Of a DNA stretch of 64,000 nucleotides, positions 12,316 through 22,119 are shown in pieces (positions within the stretch are counted from its first letter, which is position 1; every line of letters begins with the position of its first letter). The DNA is from Eutypella sp. D-1. Taxonomy: Eukaryota; Ascomycota; Sordariomycetes; Xylariales; Diatrypaceae. The stretch is from assembly GCA_023313575.1 (NCBI GenBank), contig JAJTTP010000005.1:930001-994000 (forward strand), in the 5' to 3' direction. The position numbers were made by a program, and so were the translations under genes. The notes under the pieces are model-generated. The model was not told the origin of the DNA. It ran no database searches and worked only from the letters and a program-made list of their open reading frames with translations.

Positions 12316-15131
12316 ATGGCGAATGTTGTCTCGTCTTCTCCGCGTACGGAAGGACAAGGTAAGTAAATAAAGGAGTTATATATAGCCAGCTTCAACTATC
12401 GAGCTATCAAGCTGAAAGGACATGAGCTAATCGATAATTCGTTTTGTAGTCGTCGTCGTCCTTGCTGCGCGCGCACCTGGCCCTAACTTTGTTGAACCAG
12501 AACGCCGCTTAACCCTTACTCGACAAACACCTTCAATCCCCATCGGTCGTGCGTCCAAGGTTTCAACCAAAGGCTTTACTGCTGCCGGAAACAATGCCTG
12601 GTTCGATAGTCCGGTAATGTCCCGGAGTCACGCTGAGATCAGCGTCGACTTCGATGCCTCTCCGAAGGTTAGATATTCCTGTTCATTTGTTATCTCCTAT
12701 GACATTTTCCTGTGCTGACTATGTAATATAGTCGGTCTATATCAAGGACACGGGCTCTCTACACGGCACCTTCCTTCGACGCATCGATGCCACGACCGAA
12801 CTCGAGCTCCGGAAACAACGCACAACCCAGTTGAAATCTGGTGATATCTTGAGATTCGGAGTCGATATCTACCGAGCTAAAGAAACGTTCCACCCTTGCT
12901 GCCTGGATTTCTTGATTGAAGAACGGTAGGCTGGCTAATAGCTCCTTTGTGAAAGTTATGCACTTTACTGATTAACCATTTGTAGCCCCAGCCCGCCTCA
13001 ACCGATCATGGAGAATACTCGCTGCTTCTCTGTCTCTGTTCCAGACGATGACTCCGGTGATGAAGATACCACAAGCGACAGTGATGTTGTCATCGAAGAA
13101 GGTATGCCGCCTCCACCTCAACTACAGCAGTGCTCCCGGGTCCCGTACCTTGAAGCTGTTTGCCAAAGCCAATTCATAGACCTAACCTCGAGTGAAGACG
13201 AGCCTCGTCTGATGGGGAAGGGCGGCGCTGCTTGTTCTACCTCGAGTGCCACACCCCGCAAACATGTCGACTCCAACGTGATAGACCTAACATCGGAAGA
13301 CGAACAAGACGATACACTCCGCGAGTATTGGCCACGTCGTCAATCTACCCCATATCCTGAGGTTGAGATACCACCTGCACCTGCTGAGGAACCTGTACCC
13401 GAAGCCAGCGCACCGAAAATCACTCTGGATTCGATCTCTGGTAACCCGATGATTAACATCGATAATCGACTCATTTTCCATAGCACGCCCCACAAGGCCG
13501 ATAAGGACGGCAAACCCGAGGCCTCTGCATGCGATCACGAAACTGCAGATTGTATGGCAGGGGATTCGGACTCGTCCGATTACGATTCTATCGGAGCTTC
13601 GGATGAAGATGGCATCCTCTTTGCCACATTTTCGGAGGATGAAGAGAGCATGCTAGATGATTCAGCCGCCGCGAGTGACCAAGAGAGTGATGTGAATTCG
13701 CATCACCCTCGACGTTGGGTGCCTGGCGATCCTGATGACGATGATGCTGAGGATGATGGTGAAGATGATGAAGGTAAGTGCATGTATACAACCAAGCCTT
13801 TTAACGTGGGACTTTATTTTATACTGACTATCGTGTTTCAAGATCCTGAAAGCATTCGCTATGAAGCGAGCTTGGTGTCGTCTAGCAATAACTTTGATAC
13901 TAGTATGGAGGACAGTCTGTCGCCAGATGTTGGCTTGGATAATGCCGACTTGAATGGATCTCGATCTCACAGCCCGCGGCCCCCTTTGCAAACATCTAGT
14001 GGCTCGCCTTCGTCCGCCGCCTCGTCTACTTCTGCACCCGGGACAGGAGCATCTGTGGTACCCGATCACAAAGTGCCAGCACCTGAGCACCCTGTTGAAA
14101 CCTTAACTGATCCTACACATAACTTTGGAGTGACGCCTTGCATGCTTACTCGGCCTAGGCTGCCCAGTCCTTCTGATGCCGCAATGGTTAAGGCCACTCC
14201 ATTCAATAAGCCGGAGGGAACCACAGCCACTGCGCGGACACTTGCTGAGAAGACCGGTAAACATGAATTCTTCGCAGCTAGGGAGGACAACAAGGCAATG
14301 TTCATGAATCAGTCTGAACCCCATCTGACCAAGACCGTATCCGAAAACCTGGCTGGGCATAGAGATGCACGCCAAAACAGCACTAAGCAATCCGCAGCTG
14401 GGCACTTGTTCTCCCCAGCAGACCATGCTAAGGCAATCACGGATCCTGTTGAATTCTACACCCAAGAGTTGCGCGATCTCGAATCTGGGGCACATGCTAG
14501 AGCGCCGACCAGCAATGTATTTGCGGGTCCTGCTAACTACTGCACCCGAGAGTTGCGCGATCTTAAATCACACGTTTTGGAGTGCGCTTTGTCTACGTCC
14601 GGCCACAAGTTCATCAATAGTCCCGACGCGGTCACACCCGTGCAGTCGACCTGCAAACCCGAAGTCGCACCTCCGGATTTAGATATGTCTAGCGCATTCA
14701 TGTTCCAACGGAGCAAATCGAGGAAGGAGAACAAGACCGTCTCGAACATTAAGCGGGTGCCAATTCAGGACTTGCTAGCCCATGAGCCCGCCGCCGGTGT
14801 CGCCACCTCCTCGAGTAGTAACAAGCGAGCCTTCGATGACGCCTTTTCAGAGCTAGAGAAGATATCTAGCGATGAAGTTGCTCTACCAAGTGGCCTCAGT
14901 CCTGGAAACAATGCCACTGTCGATATTGGGGTCGAACCTAGCCTATCGCAACGAGAGTCAGCCATCCTAGGACAAGCCTCTGTGGCCTCGGCCAACGAGA
15001 ATCCCACTTCTGTCTCGAGCACTGTAAGCCGACCGGAGAAGCGACGTCGGTATGCCGAAGTAGCTGCCTGTGTCGCGTTCGGTGGAGTCGGTGTCTTGTC
15101 TGCTTTGATACTGAGTGCGCCTTCTTTTTAA
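12316..15131 (+). CDS. FHA-domain protein with tandem SUMO-interaction-like motifs and C-terminal tail anchor
   Basis: Five exons: 12316-12358, 12450-12667, 12732-12925, 12986-13773 and 13843-15131. All junctions keep frame, giving 843 residues. The FHA domain (about residues 20-155) shows PIGRAS, FDSPVMSRSHAEI and DTGSLHGTF. Its final block SGDILRFGVDI resembles the SLMAP/Far9/Far10 type. Two SIM-like cores followed by acids, FIDLTSSEDE (about 215) and VIDLTSEDEQ (about 250), sit in a long acidic disordered region. A short internal repeat (QELRDLESG, RELRDLKSH) lies near 14466-14580. After EKRRR the protein ends in one hydrophobic segment (about 22 residues) and PSF, typical of a tail anchor. 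SLMAP/PRO45 proteins link STRIPAK to ER/nuclear membranes, but the coiled coil they carry is not evident, so this may be a paralogue. The fourth intron (69 nt) is a multiple of three and stop-free. Confidence 0.85.
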
Positions 15132-16439
15132 CGGGCATGGACCTTTTCTTGCATGTCGTTCCCGAGTAGCAGCTTCCACATGATGAGATATCGGTGATAT
15201 GGGCAGTGGAAGAAGCCACTTGTTCAGGATAGGCGTTTGCCAGGGGTATGTTTGCTAGGATAGGCGTTCGTCAGGGTGACATTCGCGTAGCACACGCTAC
15301 GAGGTGAAATAGTTGCGGCTTTCTTTTGCATTTTATGCTTACGTGCTATTTTTATGATTTTTTACCAAAGTTTTATCGCCTTTTATGGCTAGGGACGGAA
15401 TGCTGGATGAAATAATGACTGCTTTATTTAGTTAATGAGACGAATGCTTTATGGACTACATATTGGCAGTGAATGCATTGCACTTACGGCTGCCTTCCAA
15501 ATTCTCTACGCCGGGGTGTTTGTGTTCCACCCCGTATTATGTTAACGTCGCTTAAGTTAAGGTAGGCGAGACCCTCGGCTAGTATATGATCAACTGGCAA
15601 TCCAGACTAGCAAAGTTATACCCATAATTAAATGAGAGCAATATATTATAGACTGTCTGATAGACCGGGGAGAGGGACAACGCATACGTCGAATTGAGTG
15701 CGACCTTCTGAGGTATGTGGATAGTTCACATAGATATTTAACGTGTACAGAGCGATCAGTAAATGGTCGGCGTGGCCGCTAAGCTACATTATATAAGACA
15801 TTATACTCAAATCTTTAGCCAATACATACCTACCAAGCCACAGAGACTTTTTTGCGTAGATCATAATAAGGGGGGGGGGGGGTAGAGAAGGAGGAAGATG
15901 GTTAATGCGGCAGGTTTCCTAAGATCACGTAGACAGCTGGTTTGGATACGGATTGATAGATGCGCATTCACTTTTCAACAAACCATACCCGGAGTGAGAA
16001 CTCTGCAAGTCCGAGGACATTCTTTTTTTACATTAGTTGACCCGATTGCTCGCTCTCTTATATTCCTTTGAGGCCGTAGACCGACAATGCATTGTGCGAC
16101 CACGCGGAGGAGATCTAGAACGCAATCGTGTCGCTTTGTGTGAATGCTCTTCGCCAAAGACCTCAAACCATGTTTTGAAATTCAACATGGCCGGTGAAAG
16201 CGATGCATAGATGGGCACGCAACTACTTAAACGCCAGTTGCGCCCCGTCCCTCTTGTATTGGAAAAGTCGGCAGCAGCACACAGCATCCAACCAACCACC
16301 AGTTCCATCATCGTATCAAGCAGACGTTCTTCTTTCTTCTCGACAGATACTGTTTCACTTATTTTTCTTGCTCTGGCCTTTTCTCTACCTACTACACACA
16401 CAAAAAGAAAACAGCACCTGCAACAAAAAAGCAACAGCC
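15132..16439. other. Intergenic region
   Basis: 3' flank of the FHA gene and promoter/leader of the small gene at 16440. A run of about 13 G lies near 15871. The last 200 bases are pyrimidine-rich with CAACA-type leader sequence. No other gene is supportable. Confidence 0.5.
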
Positions 16440-16817
16440 ATGGCCTCCACCCAGATCCACGGCCTCGTCGAGAAGTGCAACGCGACGCTCCGCAGGGCGG
16501 AGCGGAGCGGACCCTCGCGGCGCAAGTACTTCAACGCCCTGACGCTCGCGGACCGGGCCCTCGAGCTCGCCACTTCCGCCGCTGCTGACCAGGGCCTCGT
16601 CCGCCAGTGCGAAATCCTGCAGGAGTACTGCCGCAACGAGCTCACGAAGGCATGCGGGAAGATCGTCGATGAGCGCGAGCGCTCCGCCTACATACGGAGG
16701 GCTGTCGCCGACGCTTCCTCCGCTTCATCCCCTTCTTCGAGCACCAGCGACACCGCTGGCGAGGTCGCTGAGGACCCGTCGCGCGGAGGTCGGAGCGTGA
16801 GCTTTGCTGAGTGTTAG
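16440..16817 (+). CDS. Small hypothetical protein, 125 aa
   Basis: The start is ATG at 16440 in good context (cagccATGGCC). An in-frame upstream extension to 16194 is unlikely because that stretch looks like a leader (pyrimidine-rich, poor codon use). The first 75 residues are predicted helical (IHGLVEKCNATLRRAER, then LTLADRALELATS and LQEYCRNELTKACGKIVDE). The tail is Ser/Glu-rich and disordered. Coding sequence is GC-rich with strong third-position C/G bias, unlike its flanks, which supports a real gene. I do not recognise a family. There is no signal peptide or membrane segment. The helical half could be a helical-hairpin interaction module, which is inference only. Confidence 0.65.
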   Translation: MASTQIHGLVEKCNATLRRAERSGPSRRKYFNALTLADRALELATSAAADQGLVRQCEILQEYCRNELTKACGKIVDERERSAYIRRAVADASSASSPSSSTSDTAGEVAEDPSRGGRSVSFAEC

Positions 16818-17131
16818 TTAGGGTCGGGGAAGGTGAGGGTGGTTTTGTCCCGAGGACATTGAGACGGGGGGTGGGTTTAGTAGGCAAGCGATGCCCCTGG
16901 CGGGTTTGTGTTATATTTTTCTGATGAATGGAACTGATTCGTGCTGAAACGCGTTTGATAATATCGTGATGCGATTGTGAAAAGTGATTTGCGTTTACTG
17001 ACCTCCTACAGTAAAGCGTTAGGGGTTTTAGACAAGGGGGTCGGGAACAGGATGCGGACGTCCAAATTGTGTGTTTAGCTCGGTGTCCAGGATCACCAAG
17101 AGCAGATAATATTTCTGCTATATATGTAAAT
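16818..17131. other. Convergent intergenic gap
   Basis: 3' flanks of the small gene (+) and the Tdp1-like gene (-). Nothing else is seen. Confidence 0.5.
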
Positions 17132-18952
17132 CTAAACAGGCTTCTTAGTATTCTTAAAGTGAACCTCCAGCTCATCTGTTACGACCGTTCCGAACTCGAA
17201 CCAGGTCTTTCTGAAACGGTACCGGCCTGGATTGTTCCACGGCTTGTCATCAAATACATGGTATGGCTTGACCGTCTGATCGTAGGTCACGACGGCCTCC
17301 CGCCAACTTGAGGTGTCAGGTTCGAGGAGACCCTCGAGCACGTCGCCGGGTACTACGACGCCGCACTCGAAGTTCGTCATATTTGTCAGCTTCAGGTCGC
17401 ATGTCGCCTCGTTTCCCTTATTGTACGGCGCCAGTGAACCCCAGGCCGCTTGCGAGAGGTTCGCCGAGCCGATGTAGGCGTAGTACGGCAGCGCATCGTT
17501 GTCGTGGGGGTCGTAGGTCAGGATAAATTTCTGGTGGAGCAGTCGGCCCACATCTTTGGACCGGTAGTTGTAGAAGAGCCGCTTAACTGCTACCGGTGCG
17601 TTCTTCCATGGCTGTATGTAACACTTGATGTTGGTTGCGTTGCGCTGTGCTTCCACGTCCGCAGCTCTAACAGCCGCGAACGTTGGGAAGAACAGCTTGA
17701 GGGTTAGGATATCAGAACTTTTCGTTCCCCTCTGTTTCATGATCTTGAGGTTCTCCTCCCCGAGTGCGCAGATGTAGAAGTCTTTCAGCCAAGGGATAGT
17801 TATGTTCCCGATGCTACCGGTGCACACTTCGAGGTGAAGCTTCTTGTCGCGCAGCTTCTGCGGGAGGTCCAGCCCAAGGTCCATCAAAACGCGGCGGAGG
17901 CGCAGAATCCCGTACTTCTCAGCACTGGGGCCAGAGTGGACCGTGGGGACGGAAGTCACCAGGTGGACCCTGACCTTCGAGTAGTCGTACATACCCCTGA
18001 TAGAGTCTAGGAATTTCTCGGGGACGCTGAGGGCCTGCAGGTGTTCCAAGAAGTCCGATTCGAACGAGGGTGTAGAGACTGACCCGCGGAAGGGGAGCTT
18101 GGGGAGATCGTGAATGTACCAATGGTTGTCGGCCAGCTTAGTGTCGGCGTCCGTCATGTCACAGGATGTGATGACGATGCGGAGAAAGCCCGGGTACACG
18201 AGGGCCATGATCTTGGAGTGCGCGGACCCGAGCGACTGTACGTAGAAGGGGTGCAGGTTCTCCCCGTACATCTGCTGGTACTGTAGTGTAGCTATCCGTG
18301 CGACGACCTCGAGCTCCGAGGTCGTCAACTTTTCCGTGACTCCTACATCCGCCAGCTTGCATGCCGCTTTGAGCGTGGGATCCATAGCGGGGGTCGCATC
18401 CCGACCGATGTAGATCTGTCTTGGTGAGCCTTCCATGAAGTCCTGATCACTACGTTGAGCGGAGCGCGCTAGGCTTACTGGTACAGTATCGGAGGAGCGT
18501 GACACGGGAAGATAGTGCAAGAGCTCTGGATCGGCAATGAAGTACGCGAAGATGCACGCCGAGACCAGGTGGTCTTTGTCGATAATGTCGGACAAGTTGA
18601 CACAGTTTTTAGCATCTTTTCGGCCTGGCGTCCGTGTGATGCGAATAGCCCCGTTCGGATACTTCATGGCGGCTCTAAGTGATGGGTGCGCAGTCTTCGC
18701 ATCATTCCTTACCAAGTCTTCATCAGCTTTACGCTTCATTTCTCCGATGGGCATAGCCCCGCTCGTAAGCCTACGTGTATTTGAGTGGAAATGAACGACA
18801 TCCTCTCTAATATACAGTTTCACGGAAGAAAACAGTAGGCGCCTCGGGATGAGTCTGGCAGCCCTGGGACGGGCCAAAAACATGGTTGGCGCGAACATAT
18901 GCTTCTGGAAGAAAGACAAAAAGGGGGGATGGTTAGGAATGAGTGGGGGCAA
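17132..18952 (-). CDS. Tyrosyl-DNA phosphodiesterase (Tdp1)-like protein
   Basis: A single open frame of up to 606 residues, the usual Tdp1 size. Tdp1 hydrolyses 3'-phosphotyrosyl bonds left by trapped topoisomerase I. The first catalytic motif is HSKIMALVYPGFLRIVITS, giving the required H and K. The second is HQKFILTY followed by YIGSANLSQAAWGSL, giving H, K and N. In the first motif the position aligned with human N283 is Asp (TSCDMTDAD). Two starts are plausible. A late start at MKRKADEDL gives the basic nuclear type. Earlier Met residues give an Arg-rich, acid-poor segment (MFLARPRAARLIPRRLLFSS) that looks like a mitochondrial presequence, so both locations are possible. Aromatic and basic residues after motif 2 (RFRKTWFEFG) match the family end. 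The gene is convergent with the small gene at 16440. Confidence 0.85.
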   Translation of the reverse strand: MPPLIPNHPPFLSFFQKHMFAPTMFLARPRAARLIPRRLLFSSVKLYIREDVVHFHSNTRRLTSGAMPIGEMKRKADEDLVRNDAKTAHPSLRAAMKYPNGAIRITRTPGRKDAKNCVNLSDIIDKDHLVSACIFAYFIADPELLHYLPVSRSSDTVPVSLARSAQRSDQDFMEGSPRQIYIGRDATPAMDPTLKAACKLADVGVTEKLTTSELEVVARIATLQYQQMYGENLHPFYVQSLGSAHSKIMALVYPGFLRIVITSCDMTDADTKLADNHWYIHDLPKLPFRGSVSTPSFESDFLEHLQALSVPEKFLDSIRGMYDYSKVRVHLVTSVPTVHSGPSAEKYGILRLRRVLMDLGLDLPQKLRDKKLHLEVCTGSIGNITIPWLKDFYICALGEENLKIMKQRGTKSSDILTLKLFFPTFAAVRAADVEAQRNATNIKCYIQPWKNAPVAVKRLFYNYRSKDVGRLLHQKFILTYDPHDNDALPYYAYIGSANLSQAAWGSLAPYNKGNEATCDLKLTNMTNFECGVVVPGDVLEGLLEPDTSSWREAVVTYDQTVKPYHVFDDKPWNNPGRYRFRKTWFEFGTVVTDELEVHFKNTKKPV

Positions 18953-19289
18953 TCTAGGACAAAAATTACCTTGCCTCGATTATGTTTGCGACATTGTGGC
19001 TAGTGATATCGTGGCTAGTGTTAATTAGAAATAAAGCCTCACTACGACTTGGTCATGACTAACAATAATGCTCCTGATTTCATTCACCTACAGATGTCCA
19101 TGCTAAACAGACGACGAGATTTGGTAGGTTTTCATAAAATTATCTACGAGACTACATCGACTAAGATTCCACCGGTTTCATTATCCGCCAGGCCCAACAT
19201 CTAAAGGTCTGGCAGCACAGAGTTCGTGCCTACCCTTGCAGTCAAACTCCGGCATTCTGTGCATTCTCACCCTAGACATAATTTGGCGA
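18953..19289. other. Intergenic gap
   Basis: Promoter of the Tdp1-like gene and 3' flank of the M28 gene, both on the minus strand. No gene is seen. Confidence 0.5.
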
Positions 19290-21284
19290 TTACACTTCGT
19301 GACCACATCCAAGGTGCCTCTCACCCAAAGACTCCAACTCCTCAATCGCGATGTGGTCCCATGAGAGACTCGTCTTCCCAATGCTCGCGTGAGTCGTCGA
19401 ATTAATCGGGACTTTCGGGATGAGTTCCGTGCCGTCCGTTGCGAGAGTAGCGACCATATGGGCAGCGGCCTTGTTGCATCGTCAGTGTTCACTCCATTGA
19501 AACGGACCATTGAAATCCAAGAGACGGCAGAAACTCTATTCATTCAAGGGAGGGGAGTTGTCGACGTACCTGAGCATTGATTGTGATTATTTCCGGATCC
19601 GGGTTATCAATCGTGTCGCAGGCCTGGTGATAGCAGGGGTCTTGTGCGACGCCCGTACCGGTGTGGAGATATCCAAATGCTTTTGCTTATCAGCGTTTCC
19701 AAGAACCTTCCAAGTTCATTCCAAAAGGTTCACATACTGTTTACACGTTAGCTGTACGTCCCATGCACGAGTGCGGACTTCCTAGAAGCGGAATTCAAAG
19801 GTTAAGTATAAAAAACGTACCGTTTATTCAAGTACCGCCAGAATGAGGCATAGTCACTACCGTTGGTGATGATCGCAGGAGTCACTTCCAGCTCCCTACT
19901 CTCAAAATAGTCGACGTAGATCTGCTCGATCACTTCGGAGCCCGCCGGACCTACGCTACCATGCGAGCTCCCGTCACCGTCGCCAACACCGAAATACCCC
20001 TTCGACACCATGTCGAAGTTGAGGTAGGCTAGTATCTTATTGGCCTCATCGGTCGAAAGGTTGGAGCAGTAGTACGCGCTACCGACTAAACCATTTTCCT
20101 CCGCGCCCCACCAGGCGAACCTCACCTTGTTTTTCGTGTGGTATTTCGTCAACGCCAGGAATACCTCGAGTATCAGACTGGTGCCAGAGCCTAGACAGAT
20201 GGTCAGCAACTGTTTCTATGTAAGCTATGCGGTGGTGCTGTTTCGCTACCGTCATCGTTAATCCCAGGTCCGGCTTGCACGCTATCGAGATGGGCTCCCA
20301 GCTAGAGTTACGTCAATGCGCGTGATATCAAATGGAGCGAGGATATGTATGGATATACCACAATGACATTATCAGGGTCTCCACCCTCGGTCTCAACGAA
20401 AACATTCTGCGTGATCCTCTCTTCGATGATTTGCGTCTGTTGGAAGTAGGCCTCGAGAGTCTCCCCAACTTCCAAGCGCTCTTTGATAGCATGACCATCA
20501 GCCTGGTTGATGAAGCCACCTGGCACATACTCATCAGGGTTGGGTGCACTGAGCGTCCCGGCGGTGGTATTAGTAGGAACGTTGTTGTAGATGATAACCT
20601 ATACCAAGTCAGCCGACGTTCGGGCGCCTGAGAGGGACAGTAGGTCCAGAGTTGTTCGACATACAGCTGCAGCACCATTTGCGGCAGCGGGCAAGAGTCT
20701 CCCGGCTAGCGTACCGCCAGTCGGGCAGGCAAAACGATCAATCAGCACGATCTTCCCCTCGACATCTAAGCCCTCATACGACGATGCGTCGCATCCTGCC
20801 TCAGCCTGCGGTCCAAGGACGAGCTCCGCCGTGATTCCATCCTCGTTAGTGGAGGGGGAGTAGGTCAAGCCGAAGACGTAGATGGACTCTCCATCGACGC
20901 GCAGCTCAATAGACTCGACGAGGTTGAAAAGTCCTGGGAAGTCTTGTTTCCATGCCTTCGTCTCCGGGATGTCCGAGATGCGACCCCAAACGTAGTCCAC
21001 CGATGCGGCGTAGCCCGGCAGTCCGAAAGCGCGATTGCCTCCGTTCTCTGTTGCGATTTGTTGAAGTGCCTCGAGATTGGCGACGAGACTGGTGTAGATT
21101 ATGAATTAACTCAATCCAAACTATTTCAGGCCCTCCGCTCTCGCTTCTCGGCATGACTTGGAAAAACTCACTTTTCGGTCTTAATGTCTGCCTGTAAATT
21201 CTCCGATGTCACCTCCGTCTTGTACGCGGCGTCTACAGAAGCTCCTAGCGACAACAGCGTCGCTAATGTTTGATGAGATCTCAT
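19290..21284 (-). CDS. Secreted/vacuolar M28 aminopeptidase (aminopeptidase Y type)
   Basis: Read from 21284, seven exons are visible. Exon 1 is a signal peptide (MRSHQTLATLLSLGASVDA) and propeptide start. Exon 2 carries the PA-domain region (VEGKIVLIDRFACPTGG). A 66 nt intron at 20599-20664 follows, then VIIYNNVPTNTTAGTLS. A small exon supplies the first zinc ligands (LGAHLDSVQAGPGINDDG). The next has SGTSLILEV, WWGAEENGLVGS (catalytic/ligand Glu pair) and NFDMV. The penultimate exon has the last ligand (DPCYHQACDT), and the final exon ends GCGHEV. All metal ligands and the general base of the M28 di-zinc peptidases are present. The junction between LNKR (donor near 19818) and the exon beginning AFGYLHTG does not keep frame with any canonical AG I can find; it is off by one base. 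This is either an unusual splice site, a sequencing error or a frameshift. The family removes N-terminal residues from peptides. Confidence 0.8.
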
Positions 21285-21915
21285 GGCGGCTGGCTGCGAA
21301 ACAGGTTACAAAAATCAGGTACAGTAATTGGTGAAATCCGCATCTTCTTCACCGTCTAAGACTACTTATATACACATTTCCGAACATCACCAAGAGACCC
21401 TCGGATGATGGCGTTGATAAGATACAGACTGCCTGCCCAGCGCTTGGCGGCCACGGTCTTCGGTTCGTATTGGGAAGGTCGCAACAATGCCCAGAACGGC
21501 GCAGGCGGGGTATTAAGATGGCTTGGAGTTTAGTTGGACTTGCGTGCTATACGAGAGCGTTCGCGATACCGGCAGCAATGTAATTGGAAATTGTGAGCCT
21601 GTCTTAACGCTAATAGATATGCCTCCTTGCCAAGGCCTCTTGGATAGGGATATGGATGTTTATACATGGCTCCACTTTATGAAATGCGACGATAAGCCAG
21701 TCGTTTTCATACCGCAGGACGCACTTCTCCGCGAGATTCACGCAATTTTCCATTGGTGTATTCAATTCAATGCAACTAGTTGGATCCATGAGAGGTCGGT
21801 CTTTGAGGCGGCCCCTGTCTCGAATCTCGATTGCCGTCCAGCAAGAGGTCTTTTTCAAACGGAAGGAGAAAACGAAACATCTCCTAGCCTTATTCCATAA
21901 GTATGATTCCGTTTG
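21285..21915. other. Intergenic gap between the M28 gene and the retrotransposon
   Basis: Promoter of the M28 gene and pre-insertion DNA. Base composition is normal right up to the retrotransposon edge, so RIP did not spread here. Confidence 0.6.
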
Positions 21916-21920
21916 GAAGT
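21916..21920. repeat. 5 bp target-site duplication, left copy (GAAGT)
   Basis: GAAGT directly precedes the 5' LTR (TGTTAG...). The same five bases directly follow the 3' LTR (...CAACA) at 28156-28160. Five bases is the usual duplication made by LTR-retrotransposon integrases. Confidence 0.9.
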
Positions 21921-22119
21921 TGTTAGTTATTAGTGGTCACTGGTATGGACCCACATACCAGTAAGAAGTACCTATGTACCTATCTCCCGTTTATATAAAG
22001 ATACGGGTTTTGCCCGTATCCCTTTTAAATAAAAAGATAAACTTTAAACTAAAATATAATATTAATTTTATTACTTTTTATATTATTATTTTTTTCTTTT
22101 ATATATGTATTTATTAATA
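21921..22119 (+). repeat. 5' LTR (199 bp), outer half intact, inner half RIP-mutated
   Basis: Begins TGTTAG. The first 100 bases are nearly unmutated; the remainder is converted to A+T. Aligned without gaps to the 3' LTR, every difference I see is C/T or G/A. A TATA-like box (tatataaag) lies at 21992-22000, just before a hairpin. Confidence 0.92.

Noticed and set aside
20599..20664. In-frame stop inside the M28 aminopeptidase
   Set aside because: Explained by a 66 nt intron (GTATGT..TATAG) whose removal joins GAAA directly to VIIYNNVP, the normal family sequence.
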